Shown here in pieces: positions 1 to 13,537 of a stretch of 64,000 bases of DNA. The position numbers were made by a program, and so were the translations under genes. The DNA comes from Macquaria australasica (taxonomy: Eukaryota; Chordata; Actinopteri; Centrarchiformes; Percichthyidae). How positions within the stretch are numbered: the stretch's first letter is position 1; every line of letters starts with the position of its first letter. The notes below the pieces were generated by a model. That model was not told the DNA's origin and made no database searches. It was given only the letters and a program-made list of their open reading frames with translations. The stretch lies in contig SEMN01000182.1 in assembly GCA_005408345.1 (NCBI GenBank), forward strand, positions 744,001 through 808,000, read 5' to 3'.

Positions 1-3000
1 CAAAAAAATAGTTGCATAGACCAGTAATGCAGAAAAACATTTCAGTGCTCTAACAGCACTGTACTCTGCTGCTAGTGTTTTAGGGTCTAAAGACTCCCGA
101 GACTCCAGAAGAGCAGAGGGCGCAGAAGAGGAGAGAACAGTTTAGTGTTATAAACCAGCAATGACACAGAGAGGTTATCTTCTTACAGCAGCCCACTGTT
201 TGAGAGGACACAACAGAAAGAGAGATGCACTGCAATGCAGCATAGCACCAAAAAGCTGCTCGGCCTCCCTCCAGGGTAGCAGTGAAGAGGCAACATGCAA
301 GGTCACCAAGGTTTCTTGACTTGGGCAGTTTGGAGAGCCATTCTCAGGAGGAGTCTCTCACCAGAGACCGGGACCAGAAACAACAGTACCCCAGGGAGGG
401 ATGTTTGACACCATGTCAAAGCTATTATCTGCAATGATGCAGAGCAGCCCCCTCTTCACCTTCTTCATATATGAACAACTTTGAAAGCCATTTTATCCCA
501 TCAGGAAGTTTAATTCTTTTAATTATGCTTCTTGGCTTTACTTCATTAGAAGTGCCATGTTTGTACGTCTGAGTGTTTACGCTATTATAACCTGTATCAT
601 TTCTCTAACTGGTTTGAGCTTCACAGACAATAAAACAACAAAAGGTGGAAATAAAATAAGAGATAAAAGTAGCAAATCTGAGCTAATTCTGGGCATAGAT
701 TAAAGACATGTTCACATTTGGCCTGTTTTGTTTAGTTGCAATGAACCTTGCATGAATTCAAAAGCTAAACTAGACATACAGTATTTGCCTGATGTTTCTA
801 GCAGTATTGCTAATCATTGACTCCTTAACGTTATAGGACACTTTTGTAGTCGTCCTGTTATTTATGACAGAAGAAAACCCAGTTTCAGCCTTGACTAACA
901 ATCTCTTTCATTTATTTCTGTGCTTGTCAGACCACCAGAGAAGAAAAACACCTTGAGCACAGTTGTGTTTTTCTGTGAATCACAAGAATACACTTTATTT
1001 GAATTTGGTGCTGACAAGGAAGGATAGGTCACTAAAATGTTCCAATCATGAATGAGTTACAGGCTATATGGGTCAATGTTTCAACTCTTTGGGGGTCTTT
1101 CGTAATAGGGCAGTGTGAGCTGACTAGAACACAATTGCTAGAGTGTCATTTTATGGTTTGGATGATCCAAAATAAAAGTGCACGCACCCTCGGTCATTAC
1201 TGTTTCCCAGCTTGATAAGATGCAGGGTCTTCTCTACCCACAGAGACGGAGAGGAAATTCTGTTACTGACCACAGCGGTGGGCTCACAGCTGCCTCAGAG
1301 TGGGTGGAAATAGATTACCCTTATCAAGGTTTTCTCAAAGGAAAGTTGCAGCCGTGAAAGCTAATTACACTCTGGATCCGCAGAGAACAACTATAAAACC
1401 CACTGATCCCTCACATTTTATTATCTCTGAACTTTGCTGACATGTATATGGGCACAAATTGTTACTTGCAGTTCTATTTTGTGTGTAATTGTATTGTGCG
1501 GTATGTGATAACATACAGTATGTGTTGCCTGCAAATCCTACTACAGCCAAAAGAGGTGGGGGCATCATTGTGGATTTAGTGATCTTACTGCCAACAAAAC
1601 AAAGAAAAGAAAGAAAGGGACTAAAGACAAAAGGAAAGAAGCAAGGTCCACAATGTGTGAGCGGACAGTGTCCACACATTATCCCTGCAGAGAGCTGGTT
1701 TAATATTATCAAATTAATGCTCCAAAACATCTCCCTCAACTCCTTCAAACCTGTCTCATATTTGCAGATACTGTCAGTCTAAATCAGTCTCTTTCACTGC
1801 TCAACAAATCACTCAATCCTTCAAACATCTGACACTGACAGGGTCTGACTGCCAATTAAGAAGACTTTTCTCCCTCTCTGTCTGTCAATCTATCTCCATA
1901 TGTCTTCCCTTCATTTTCTTTTGTGCAGGTAAAAAAAAACCCCAAAGAGTGCTCTCTGCCTCTTACCAAGGCAGTCTAAAAGGCGAATTCTTGGCATGCC
2001 TGATCGATAATGTATTAATATTCCAGAAGGAGGCGTTTAACATTCATCTGGCAGTTTCTCAAAGTTCAAGCGCAGCCTGACACACCGATCGTTTAGGAAA
2101 GACAAGTGAAATAAAAGAATAATAAATTGGTATATGTGTCTACAGAAGTACATATCTGAAATGATGGGCTCTGGAACTATAAAAGAGGCAACAATTGTCA
2201 GTATGTAAGTTATTTAGTAGAAAGAGCGGGCAGAGAAGAGTAAAAACTGAAAATTGTCTCTCATATCATCTCAAGCATGGTATGTCAAATTCAAGATACA
2301 ATGAAAATCCTACATATAAAATCGTTGCACATTTAAAGACCTCACTTAGTTTCCTTGAGGAGGTCTATTGCACATGGGAGACGAGATATTTTGCTGTTTA
2401 TTTGCATTTTGCAGCAACAGCCAGAGAGGGAAAAACTCAGGATGCAGGGGGTGGTTAGTGTTGTTGAGTCACACCTGTGCCCTGTTGCATATAGCTGAAC
2501 CACAGGAAAAATTCAGTTCCTGCCCAGAACCTTGTTATTGTAGACAATTCTCGCAAATCAGTCTCTGCACTTGTGTTTTCACACCATATACTTCAATCAG
2601 GAGAGGCTAATTAAAGGAAGGGCTTAGTAATGAAAGTGATTATTTGACATTGTGTGCATAAAAGGAATAGTTGAAGAGATATGTAAAGAGTCTTTGGCGA
2701 TTACATTTTCCAGGGCTAGACACTGTACAGGAATAGCCCTCTGATGGAGTCTAGACCCTGCTGGTGGTACAGGAGTGAAGAACAGCCTAGCTGGAGATCT
2801 GGGTGGATGTGATGTGGAGCGGGATTTCTGATTGAACAACTGGTTTCAATAAAAACTGGTGGAGATGGTTTGCATTGATCTGACACTGAAATGACAGCTC
2901 ACAGCAGCAGAGAAAGGAACAGTTTTAACGTTTGACAGCAAGGAGATGATTGGCTCACAGAGGTGGTGGCAAAATATGACCGGTTGAACTAAAAAGTGTG

Positions 3001-3074
3001 ATTGCATTGTAGTCAGCTGATTAAGTCTGAAGCAGGGAAGGAAAAGAGAGAGAGACAGAGAGAAAAAATTTGTG
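1..3074. other. No gene seen
   Basis: AT-rich intergenic or intronic DNA. Open frames are short and lack any recognisable protein. The stretch 1195-1385 (containing gattacccttatcaagg and gctaattacactctgg) looks denser in GATA- and homeodomain-like motifs than its surroundings and could be a regulatory element. Confidence 0.5.
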
Positions 3075-3079
3075 CTGTC

Positions 3080-3446
3080 TCAGGAAAGCACAAAATATTC
3101 TCATGGACCCATCTCACCCAGGACATCTGATCTTTGAACTGCTGCCCTCAGGCAGACGTTTCAGGTCACTAAAAGCACGGACTAACAGGCTGAAGAACAG
3201 TTTTTATGCCAGAGCCATAACTACACTAAACAAATCTGAACATTTTCTTGTAAAATAATTCACGATGCAATATCAAGGGATTGTGCAATATCTGCAGAAT
3301 GTTAATGTTTTGTGTGTGGTATGTTTTATTTATTGCTTATTTACCTGTTTTTACTTATTTATTACTGTTTAGCACCTTAAAGATTGGCATTTTAATTTCG
3401 TTGTACCTGTACAATGACAATAAAGACATTCTATTCTATTCTTTCT
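3080..3446 (+). mobile_element. 3' end of a LINE (L2/Rex-like), 5'-truncated
   Basis: The plus strand encodes MDPSHPGHLIFELLPSG, then RRFRSLKARTNRLKNSF. This is the conserved C-terminal block after the reverse transcriptase in fish L2/CR1/Rex-type LINEs (SHP..LF.LLPSGRR.R....RT.R...SF). A 3' UTR follows, containing attttaatttcgttgtacc and acaatgacaataaagac, and the element ends in short ATTCT repeats at 3430-3444. Only the last 370 bp remain. The exact clade is uncertain. Confidence 0.75.
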
Positions 3447-3462
3447 TCATTCTAAATAAATA

Positions 3463-5784
3463 GAGTAAGCATGAAGATAGTCTTCCCGACTGAACTTCGG
3501 CTAAGCTTCATTACTGTATTATTAAGCCTTAAAGCATTTTGATTTCATTTAGAACATTTAGATTTCCTGAATTAAAGGCAACCTCTAGTTGGCTCTCTGT
3601 TGTGTGTAAAGCCCAGCTTGTTATCTGTGTACGGTATATGCTTATTCTCTAATACTTTAAACAGTTTCTACAGGTTGCACATTTAACATTATAGGTCTGA
3701 TGATATATAGGCCCCTTTACAGCATCATCACAAAGCAATAATGACTTAGTTTTTGTCCAGTGTACTACATGTATTAAAAGACCTGTCAAATATTTGGGAG
3801 GAAAATCAGATTCCAGTCCAGTGTGTCAATGTAACAATGTAATGTACGAATATTGCTAGTGGTGCCAGTGGACTGTTCCTTTAAATCTGTGTCATTAGGA
3901 AATAAGCCCACAGGGGACTTATAATCAGCATTTTTAAACAGCTCTTCTGAGTTCTTCTGCATTCTCATCTCATTTGTGTAGAATGAAAATAAAATAGTGG
4001 GTAAAACACACAGCCCCAAGGGTGACTTAAAGGTTAAATTAAAATGATCTTATTATGAAGCACAGCCTTGTGGCATATTGTGGCTCTCCTGAGACAACAA
4101 TGTGTCTCTAAAATATCAACTTTTCATGAACTTTGGAAAACACTCTTGGTTCAAGCTTGGTCAAAATGCAACCCATTTAAATGGGTTTTATGAGCCTAAG
4201 TAGTTGCACATTTATGAGCCTAAGGAATGTGTATTTCTTCAACCGATCTGATCAATCTACATGACAGTGATGATACTCTGCATGTGGTGTATCAGAGTCC
4301 CGTTTTGTCTCTTTCTGACTTTCTTCATCCATTTTTGGCCCATTCAAGTGTTATTGGTATATTTTCTCACTTTTTCTCCACAACTAGTCTCTCACTCACT
4401 CGAATTTTTCTCCCACTCGGTCTCTCTAGTTTGTTCTCAATTCTTTCAGAGTCAGAGTCTGATCATCCAGCCTGCCATCCTCCTTCTTTTAACTTTACTC
4501 ATACTTTCTCAGTCTTTGTCAGAGTTTCTCATTTTTTCTTGCACCCACAACCCAAAATTGTTCTGACTGCATGTTTCCTCCCTCGTCTCTCTCTTCACCT
4601 CCCCTACAGCTTTAAAATGCTGAAGTGCATCTCTGGTTCATTCTCTGCACTTTTTCATCCTCTGACATTATATTACTCTTGCTGCCCTGTCTCCCAATCA
4701 CTCCCCCTAAACTCTCTGTAGACTTTGCATCATGACTCAGGATGAGTCTCAGAGCACCCCTCTCATGTGTTTCTCTGGGTGTGACCCAAATTGTTTTGGA
4801 CAGGCATGTCATGGCTGCCTGTGCCAGAGGTCCTTTTGTTGGGCAATGATTCAGAAAGCTGTAGTTGAAAACATTCATGCACGAAGAGATGCACAGATAC
4901 AAGGAAGCAACACAGAGAGACAACACAACCTGTTAACTGTCTCTCTTTGAGCTCCACAGCAGGGTCAGGCAGGTTTATACATTAGATGCCAGGCACACAA
5001 ACAGCATCAAAACCTTTCCAAGTGCAGTGGCGAGGTTTTACAGTGAGAGAGAACAGTGGTTTTACTGAGAGAACAGAACTTGAATTATGCTACTGCTGTC
5101 AGTATCAGAAAACATCCCTGAACGGTAAAAGCTCATTAAACTTATTTCATTTCAGATTATTTTGAAATTAGCACACAGCTAGGCCTCATTGCAACTTAAA
5201 ACATGGACATTTCTTTGGGAGAAAATGTATAGAATCTGTTGCTTAAAGAATACAAGATCAAGAAGCACAATGCTTAATACAGAGAGAGAAGAAGAAATAA
5301 TTGACCAGGTGAGGAGTGGAGTCTGCCAGGATCTGCTATGCACTATGAATATCCTGTGTGTTAGCCAGATTTAGAGGCAGCGATAAACTCTACCTGGGGC
5401 ACTGACTTAGATCTTCCATATTCTCTTATCACACACACTGAGAAATAACTTTCTACACACGTACAAACACACACAGGGTGTGAAATCTAATCCTCACCTT
5501 CTGTTACCACAGCAGCCACCTGTGAAGATGCCTTCCTCTTGCCCTCATCGCTTTCTACAGAAAAAACAAATGAATCACTGGTGAATGGAGAAGAGAGAAA
5601 AGGAGAAAAAAAGGAGACAAACAAATGAAACACAGCCAGGGGTGCCAGGTTGGCAGCTTATCAGCATCTAGTAACTTCAAAACAACACATGAGGCTGCAA
5701 AAAGACACAAGCTACCGGAGAATACATATGATAGTAAAGCAACTGTTAAAACAAGAACAAACATATGGGACTGTAATGCCATTA
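3463..5784. other. No gene seen
   Basis: A pyrimidine-rich stretch at 4290-4720 keeps two overlapping frames open by composition (Ser, Phe, Leu). No domain or splice pattern is seen. Confidence 0.5.
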
Positions 5785-5789
5785 GAAAA

Positions 5790-6232
5790 CAGTGTAGTAG
5801 GTATACAGTAGTTTATACAAGTACTACAAGTATTTTACTCAAGTACTGTACTTAAGAACAATTTTATGCTGCTTTATATTTCTAATCCAAAACATCTCAG
5901 ACAGAAATATTGCACTTGATTGGAGGAAAGTCATAAATTTGAATAAAGATTTGTGTTGCAGTTCTTCTTCTGCTTTCCTACCCCATTAATCCTCTCACGA
6001 CCCCTCAGACTTATCTTGTGACCATTTGGAGAACCTCTGGACTAAAGTAGCTGTATATAAAGTAATTAAAAGTAGCTTCACCTCAACCAGCAACAACACT
6101 AAAATGCTGTACACACTGATGCATCAGTATTAACATTTACATATTAGTAGGATAATTGCAGGATGTTTACTTGTAATGGAGTATTTTTACATTGTGGTAT
6201 TAGTGCTTTTACTTAAGTAAGTTTAACACTTG
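5790..6232. mobile_element. Decayed fish MITE ('acttaagtaa' family)
   Basis: The left end reads caagtattttactcaagtac and the right end tgcttttacttaagtaag, forming a degenerate inverted repeat. Internal text (gcttttacttaagtaa, ttgtaatggagtatttttac) matches the copy at 8639-9186. No transposase is encoded. Confidence 0.6.
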
Positions 6233-6235
6233 AAT

Positions 6236-8638
6236 TATCTCCTAATGTGGAGTAGACTATCACTAACAACCTTTGCAGAGAGATAGAGAAATTTGTTACC
6301 ACAGGTCAAAGTGATGTGACTCAATAAATTACTACAAAGGACAATGGTTACAGCTCAAGTAAAAGGTGGGTTTATTATCCTTTTAGAAGAAGATGTTATC
6401 AGAGAATATAATGGTGGATTCACAGATCAAACTGCAGTAAAACAGGCTATAAATAAAGCAAACCTACAGTTTAATTAAGATCTACATTACAGCATCAGCC
6501 ATGAAAGGCTGGAGAAGTGGGATTGCAACTAGAAGGTCACCAGCTCCACCAGACAATGGCTTTCGAAAGAAGCTACTGCAATCTACAGTGGAGGTGTTTC
6601 TGTAACTCAAATGAAATAATGATTTGACCTATAAAGGCAGTGGCCATAAGAGTGGGAAATAAAAAGCAAGTAGCATGAAGGACAAAAAAGAATGAAAAGT
6701 AAGTGAAGCGGGATCAGGTTATTATACTATCAGGGGATAGTGCTGCAGAAGCCTGTAAAGTTTGTTTGTTCAAATTCTCTGAGCAGGTGGGAAAATCTGG
6801 ACCGCAACTGTGAATGAAATCTTAAAAAATTACCATTGAGATATCCTGAAGCACTGTGTTTTTGGCCTTGTCAAGAATTTCAGACGCAGGAAGAGAGAAT
6901 AGAGTCTCTGTTGTAAGCCTATAATAGATGTTTGATGGTGGTGCTCCTGAGCCAGTCAAGGCCACGCTTGAATACATGGTAAGCCATAGAAAGTGGATCT
7001 ATTGGTTGGCATTGAACAAGTCAGCAAAAATAGATTTGGACTGAGGTCGAATTCTGACTTGAGATACAATACAATATGCTCTTCTTAGTACATTCTTTGT
7101 CTTTGATGCGCTAGACTGAGCACAAAGCTGCAACATCTAATCTTAAATCCTTATATGGCTACTCTGTATTGTCAAGTACTGTGTGTGTTTGTGTATGGCC
7201 GCAAGGAACTGCTCAGGAGAAGCTATTGATCTTTGCCATAGGTCTAAATATCAAACACTGGATTATGTTTAACACATATCAATTGAGAATGGCGTAGCAG
7301 AAAAAAAAAACAATCACCATCAGTTTATTACAGACAACATTGGAGTGACAGCGTAGATAATAATGTAAACAGAGGTGATGTGCTTCTAATTACTCTCTTG
7401 TTTGACTCATGACATGTGGTTTATCATGACATGTTCTCAGACAGAACAATGCAATGTGCCATGGCAATGCAGCCAGTGTCACTTGGGAATTGTCACATCA
7501 AAAAAAGAAGAAATGACAACTGTTACAGCCTAACAATCAATGCTGAATTAACCTGTTAGGGGGCCCAAAATTAATTACAGGGCCCCTACTGACCCCCCCA
7601 ACACACATGCAGCCCTCTGTGCATCTAGGTTCCCAGCAAGTGCTGTGCACATGGCGGACCATATTATACTTCCAAAAACTAAGCAGTACTCTGGCATCAG
7701 GATGGTAATTAGTTTAAGGCATTTTGACTGAACACGACTATATTTAGGGATATACACTATGTGAGTGTTAATTAAAATAAACAAATGAAGGTCTTTAAAC
7801 TAGACTTTGACAGTTTTAAGACAGGGCCAAAAGATGAGGTAATAATACTGGATCAATCTTAATTGATATTGGACATTAGTGGTGCAAATTGCTAATGAAA
7901 TGTGCAACTCTTATTACTGACATGAAGTGAACCTGGGGTTTTTGGGTCCTCTGGGGGTCTTGGGTCCCAGGGCATTTGCCGGCTTGGTAATCACTCGCAT
8001 AATCTCCCGAGAATTTCTCTTTCAGAAAATGTTGCTAAACTTGTAAGAACAACGAGACAGCCTTTATTCCTGACTGTATTTCAGAATTGGAGTTATCATT
8101 TATTTGTGCTGACATTACTTACTGTAGATTAAAATGTGATGTTTTTAAGTGTTAATATTGTCAGGCCTTTTGGAAAGAAGAACTCATGCAGCTGTTGCCC
8201 TGGTAACCCGTTGTTTTTGGAAGAAGATACAAAGAGAGGTTTGGTGAGAACGGATGGTCCCAATGGGTTTCAGCATCGCAAGGAGAACAGTGAAATTTAA
8301 TTGTCTCATTATTTCTTATGGAACCATGCGAACAGTTTGTGTTCAATGCGTCCCAAGGATATCACAGTTTCCAACATGCCTGATGATTTTTACTGCATAA
8401 ACTGGGAAACTATAGATAATGAAGATATCCGCATCCCTTGCTTTGTATTTTTTTGTGAAAAAATCACAGCAAAGTAATAAAAGCAATCAGTGAGCCTCTT
8501 CTATCAAACCAAAATTATAATTAACTGCCAGCTTGCATCTCTTGCTCTTATTCATCAAATACGACTATATGATGAGACACTACACAGATCTGGCAAGTGT
8601 AAGAGAAGTGCATGCTAAAAACTACTGTGTATAATTAT
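6236..8638. other. No gene seen
   Basis: AT-rich DNA with no supported exon, RNA gene or repeat. A C-rich patch at 7560-7620 is unremarkable. Confidence 0.5.
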
Positions 8639-9186
8639 CAGTGTTGGTAACTAAGTAGCCTTCATTTGCTCAAGTTCTGTACTTAAGTACAATTTTGAGG
8701 TACTTTTTCTGCTACTTTATAATTCTACTCCACTACAATTCATAGGCAAATATTGTATTTTAGTTACTAGTTACTTTTCAGATTCAGATTAATAATACAA
8801 AATATAATAAACACATGAAATAAAATGTCATTATATCAATAAGACTTCAGACAATAAGACAAAGACTTTATTGATCTCCAAGGGGAAATTCACAAGCTAC
8901 CCAGCTAAGAAATATCAAAGATTAGACATTAAATGAGACATTAAAGCATTAATAATTACAATCATATTATACATTATTCTGAAATGTGCTTTTCTGCAAA
9001 ATGAGTAGCCTACTTTTACTTTTGGTACATTTTGATGGTCATAGCCTACTTTTGTACTTGAAGTAAATCTTGAATGCAGGACTTTTACTTGTAACAGAGT
9101 ATTTCTGCACTGTGGTACTGCTTTTAAAAAACTTTTTTTTTTTTTTTTTACCTAAGTAAAAGATCTGAGTACTTCTAAAACCACTG
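8639..9186. mobile_element. Fish MITE ('acttaagtaa' family) with nested insertion
   Basis: It begins cagtgttggtaactaag with ctcaagttctgtacttaag soon after, and ends acctaagtaaaagatctgag followed by aaccactg, giving CAGTG/CACTG termini and a long degenerate inverted repeat. It shares tttacttgtaacagagtatt with the copy at 5790-6232. The interior (about 8850-8910) carries actttattgatctccaaggg, a common fish retroposon tail, probably a later insertion. A T17 run lies at 9133-9149. Confidence 0.65.
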
Positions 9187-9231
9187 ATAGATACTCGACG
9201 CTAGAAAGTCGGACTGTTAACAAGCCCTCTC

Positions 9232-9240
9232 TGCGCATGC
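9232..9240. promoter_or_regulatory. NRF1-like site
   Basis: TGCGCATGC, the core of the NRF1 palindrome, though the last two bases of the full GCGCATGCGC consensus differ. It lies in the CpG-rich segment, 14 bp from the X-box. Confidence 0.4.
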
Positions 9241-9248
9241 AACTCAAG

Positions 9249-9289
9249 ATGTCGTTGCTAGGAAACGCACCTATTTTCAGCAGCGCCAG
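9249..9289 (+). other. Candidate first exon
   Basis: ATG at 9249 (another in frame at 9237) opens a short frame, MSLLGNAPIFSSA, ending at the donor CAG/GTAAAT. The phase (two bases over) does not continue openly into the exon candidate at 9467, so these may be alternative or untranslated first exons. Confidence 0.3.
9254..9266. promoter_or_regulatory. X-box-like RFX site
   Basis: GTTGCTAGGAAAC fits the degenerate X-box consensus RYYNYY-N(1-3)-RRNRAC with a one-base spacer. RFX factors bind such sites in promoters of ciliary genes and MHC class II genes. The position inside a CpG-rich start region supports it; the identity of the gene is unknown. Confidence 0.4.
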
Positions 9290-9466
9290 GTAAATTGTGA
9301 TGAACTTTTATGCTAACAATAGCTAACTGCCAATACGCCACCAGTATTAACTAGCTAAAGAAGTGGCTTAATTAACATAAGGTGTGGCTTTGATAACGTC
9401 AGCTAGTTAAGTCATGTCAGCGACACAGTTTTCTGCTGTCAGTTCTTAGCTATTGTTTTCCTCCAG

Positions 9467-9609
9467 CAACTGACTGTCGACGAAATCTGGACACCGTGAC
9501 AAGTGCGGAGGACATTTTTCATCCCGCCACCCGGGAGTAGGACGTGTCAAGGAGGACTCACAGCTCAGCCGTCAAAGATTAGCACACGGACACACAACTT
9601 CGAAAAACA
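9467..9609 (+). other. Candidate untranslated exon
   Basis: Acceptor attgttttcctccag at 9466, donor ACA/GTAAGT at 9610. The 143-nt segment is CpG-rich and has stops in the frames tested, so it would be 5' UTR. It could equally be a first exon with its own start site. Confidence 0.35.
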
Positions 9610-10451
9610 GTAAGTTAAGCAAAAGTACTTTTTCATTTGCATGCATGTTATTAGTGGTGTTTTTGTGTTGTGGCCGCCGTGCCACATTAATGTACCGGGC
9701 CTAAAGTAAGCTACACTTCGGATGCATATCAGTAAATCTATCCATGCTTAGTGAAGTCTTCTAGCTCTTTACAGTCAACCTGCTGCAAAAGCCTGCCTTT
9801 GTATTTGGATTGCAGTATGTTAGGCCCAAATGCTTGAGACTCTGTGTGTGACATTGATAACTAAACTAGGACCAGCACTAATCCATGTTCAACGCACTTT
9901 AATTATTTGGAGGTTGAGTAATTGGAAAGGAAAGCCAGGCCTGGTATATATCCTATTATAATTTCATGTCTTTTGGTCTCACTATTAGCATGCAGCGTTT
10001 TGTCACATTAGACTGTTAAGGAGGCATTTTTCTCCTTTACTTGCTGTTTTTGGGACATTTCTGGCAATAAATGTGATTTTTCTTCCAGCATGACTTGTCT
10101 TAAATGAATAAAGTGCATTGTTATGTATTCTACTGAATAGACTCTATATGCTGGTTATCAGGGTGAGGGCTTTTTCTCAGTATAAGCTGTAACTGTAAGT
10201 GGCAACAGTCCATATTATAATACTATTTTAATCAATCAAGATCTATGAGTAAATCTGGCATAACAGCCAGTGCCTGTCCATCCACTGACATGCTGTTTCA
10301 GCTGTGTTTTCCCACACTTTTCTTGCCATCTATTCCTTCGCTCCCTTTCCTCTGCTGTGTCCTTAACACAGCCACTTTATTATTTTTGTACCTCTACCTG
10401 TTCTTGTTGGCCTCCAACTTTCTACCTCCCATGCATCTGTATCTCCTTGAG

Positions 10452-10458
10452 GTGTGTA

Positions 10459-10493
<35 letters not shown>
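10452..10493. repeat. (TG)n microsatellite
   Basis: Continuous TG repeats after a short gtgtgtatgtat lead-in. Confidence 0.95.
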
Positions 10494-10495
<2 letters not shown>

Positions 10496-11514
10496 TTCTG
10501 CAGCTCTCATGTGTGATGAAGGTTAAAACTGCTGGGTCTTAAAATGGGTTTACAATCTCCATTTGAAGGAAGAAGCTATGACAATAGAGAAAAAAAAACT
10601 ACATACTGTAGTTCAACTAATAATTATTTAACAATATGTTTTTTTAAACATTGTTCTGTTGCAGTGATTGTCAATAATGTTTGCAGACAAATTTGTTTGC
10701 ATTATATGACAATCATGGCACACAACAATAAAATGTTATTTTACAAGTAAAAAAAAAAAAAAACTTCCTGAAAACTGTAAGGAATTCGGGGAGTGCATAC
10801 CTCTACCAATGCTGTACACCCTCAAAAATGGTTTTAACTTTAATAATAGAAAATGTCCACAAATGTTTAATCTGTGTTTGCATCTAAAGACACATAGTAA
10901 CATAGACTCATGGGATACGTGTGCCATATACATTTTTCATTCAAGTAAGTGTAGTAGTTCATGTGAAAAGTATTATAGATATTATCATGAATTGATCACA
11001 GCATGTTATCATTTTACAACATTCTGTCGTCCAAATTAAAGATTTAAAGCAAATTGTGATTAAAAACTAACAAAATGATTTAGTGAGGCTTTTGTTTTAA
11101 AATGTGTGAAGAGTTTCAATTCGATTTTATGGATAACAGTAGAATACAGTTTATTAAATGAATCATTAATTTGAGTATTTTATATGTAATCTTGCTTACA
11201 TTTGCCATATTGTATTGGTATCAGAAACATTTTTATTAATATTGTGGTATGGGTTTCAGCCATGTAGTTCAGTGAAATTGGCATGCTTTCCTTTACAGGC
11301 CAGTGGGCCATCTTTGCATATTAACCTGTGCTACAGAGCAGCCAGAGGAAGGCAAGGAAAACAAAGGAAATGGGAGAAGGGCAGAGGAGCCAGAAAGTGA
11401 GATAGCTGGACTGGGCAATGATGGATATGAAAGTTGTTGACAGCACATAAATGGGTGAGATGAGCAAAGAGAAGTGAGTGAAAAAGATAAGATGGGGAGG
11501 TTTGACTGACATAC

Positions 11515-11542
11515 ACCCCCCCCCCCACACACACACACACAC
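11515..11542. repeat. C-run plus (AC)n microsatellite
   Basis: A run of about 11 C followed by AC repeats. Confidence 0.9.
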
Positions 11543-12374
11543 TCAGTAAGAAAATAGGTGTTGTCAGCAAGCATGAGGCAGAAATACTTAATCTGCATGA
11601 TATTTGACAGCATCAACTCTGCCCTGAGAGATCCTGCATCCCTATGCATTATATAAAGTTTATTTACTGAGACATGCAGTCAAAACAGAGGCAGCAGGGA
11701 GGGCTAAAGAGGAGGGAAAAAGTTGTAGTGTGAAAGTAAGAGAGAGAGAGAGCATAATGGATGTTGCTGGTTATTTTCTATCACAAATCAAAGATCACCA
11801 TTAAGCTTATAAAAGGGAGAAAGAACGGAGGAACAAGAACAGAGCCATAAAAATAGGAGGTTGAAGAGAAGAGAACTAAATATATTCATTACACACACAA
11901 GCACATGATAGACATACACTCAACTCAGCTAAGGAAAGTGCTTTTATATACAATCATACTTGATGAGATAGTGTGTTGGTTTATTTGACACAAATATAGG
12001 AAACTCAGAGCAGAAGCAGACGGCCAACACTGGAAATCAGTGTAATGCTGTTGACGCAGTCCAAGATCTGGAAATAGATCTTGTTTCTCTTCACACACAC
12101 ACTCATCCAAGCTCTCAGCAAACCAAACACATAATTATAGTTTCTATTGAACAAAAATGGGCAGGAATTAATTAGTCAGCAGTCAAGTTGGTAAAACACT
12201 ACTCTGTTACCGCACCACTCTCTGGTCTCTCCATCATTCAGCCTTAAACTAATGAAGGAAAGAATTAGATAAAGAGAGAGTTGTTATTAAATGGCAGAGG
12301 CTTTTCTTTTGTATTTAATACGCCTGATTCATTATCAGAGAGTGATTAGAAAAGGCCCGTAAAGGCAGAATACC

Positions 12375-12402
12375 GGTGTGTGTGCGTGTGTGTGTGTGTG
12401 TA
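12375..12402. repeat. (GT)n microsatellite
   Basis: GT repeats with one GC interruption. Confidence 0.9.
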
Positions 12403-12843
12403 GAATCTGATCTACATGTGGTGTTGGATTACTAATTACTACATCATAACATTAACATGCTTTCAATAACCCCTATGCTGTATTTATTATTCAGTCTCGG
12501 TCTCACCATTATATGATTTTATGACACATGATTTTTCTCCACCAGAAAATGTCGCACACTGAAAGAAATGTTGGGGCTACTGTGAACAACGTCACCACAA
12601 ACTTGGCTACTCATATGTGCTGACAGTAAAGTTAAAGAGCTGTGGTGAACCGGAGGCAAATAATGCTAGCATTAGCAGCTAATGTTTGGAGGAGTTGTGG
12701 CCCTCCTTAGGGATTTGCCAAAACGTTGCCCACTGTATCTCTGTCTGCGTTTACTGCTGCTTGTGTGGCACAAGACAGTTTTCTGGGGTGGTTCTGACTT
12801 GAGTATTTGAAATAAATGAAATAATTTATTAATTTTAGTCACT

Positions 12844-12868
12844 GGATAGATAGATAGATAGATAGATA
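12844..12868. repeat. (GATA)n microsatellite
   Basis: Six GATA units. In fish these often mark the tail of a retroposon, and a degenerate tail lies at 12990-13030. Confidence 0.9.
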
Positions 12869-13472
12869 AATATGCAGTAGCATTTTTGTCATCCCTAAAA
12901 TGTAGAGAACATCCTATCAAAACAGAATACATATTCATGAACTCATAAGATAAAAATAAGAAAAGATGAAATAATATGAATATAGATAAAATAACATGAA
13001 TTGTTCATAATCCCCATGGGGAAATTTGGCTCATCATCTCTGCATCACTCAACGTCTCAGGAGGTGGAGGAGAGCAGCATTAATATGGGAAATACACTCT
13101 CTCTTTTATTGTCTTCCTGTCACTCTATCAAAAACACACACAGAGAGAATTGGTTTAAATATCTTACATACAGAGGGTGGTATACAAACAATCAGTTATG
13201 CATCTGCTAAACAAGATAATCCCTCCGTATCAATGTGTAGGTAGCGATGTGTGCTTTTGATTGCAAATATCAGATTACGGTTCATTCCTTTTGCATCTCA
13301 CTGCACAGGTTTTCCTTCCTTTTGTAGTCAACACAGGAATGAATTCCTGCTCTCTCCCCATTTCACCTCCCACACAAGTCAAACGTCAAGCGCACACACA
13401 CAAATTCAAATTATATTAGGACACATGCCAGCACATATCACAGATACCACACAAGTACGTGGTTGTACGCGC

Positions 13473-13479
13473 TCACACA

Positions 13480-13536
<57 letters not shown>
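13473..13536. repeat. (AC)n microsatellite
   Basis: About 60 bp of AC repeats; open frames across it on both strands are artefacts. Confidence 0.95.

Positions 13537-13537
<1 letters not shown>

Larger units (their letters stand above)
9180..9700. promoter_or_regulatory. CpG-rich promoter-like segment
   Basis: More than twenty CpG dinucleotides in about 500 bp (for example ctcgacg, gtcgacg, cccgccacccggg, ggccgccgtgcc), against a CpG-poor background. It contains an NRF1-like TGCGCATGC at 9232-9240, an X-box-like site at 9254-9266 and two splice donors (9290 GTAAAT, 9610 GTAAGT). This combination is what a vertebrate housekeeping or ciliary gene start looks like. The direction is inferred as plus from the donors. 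Confidence 0.5.

Noticed and set aside
4227..4721. Plus-strand frame of 164 codons
   Set aside because: It is held open by T/C-rich sequence (Ser, Phe, Leu, His), with no domain, and a second frame is open over the same DNA.
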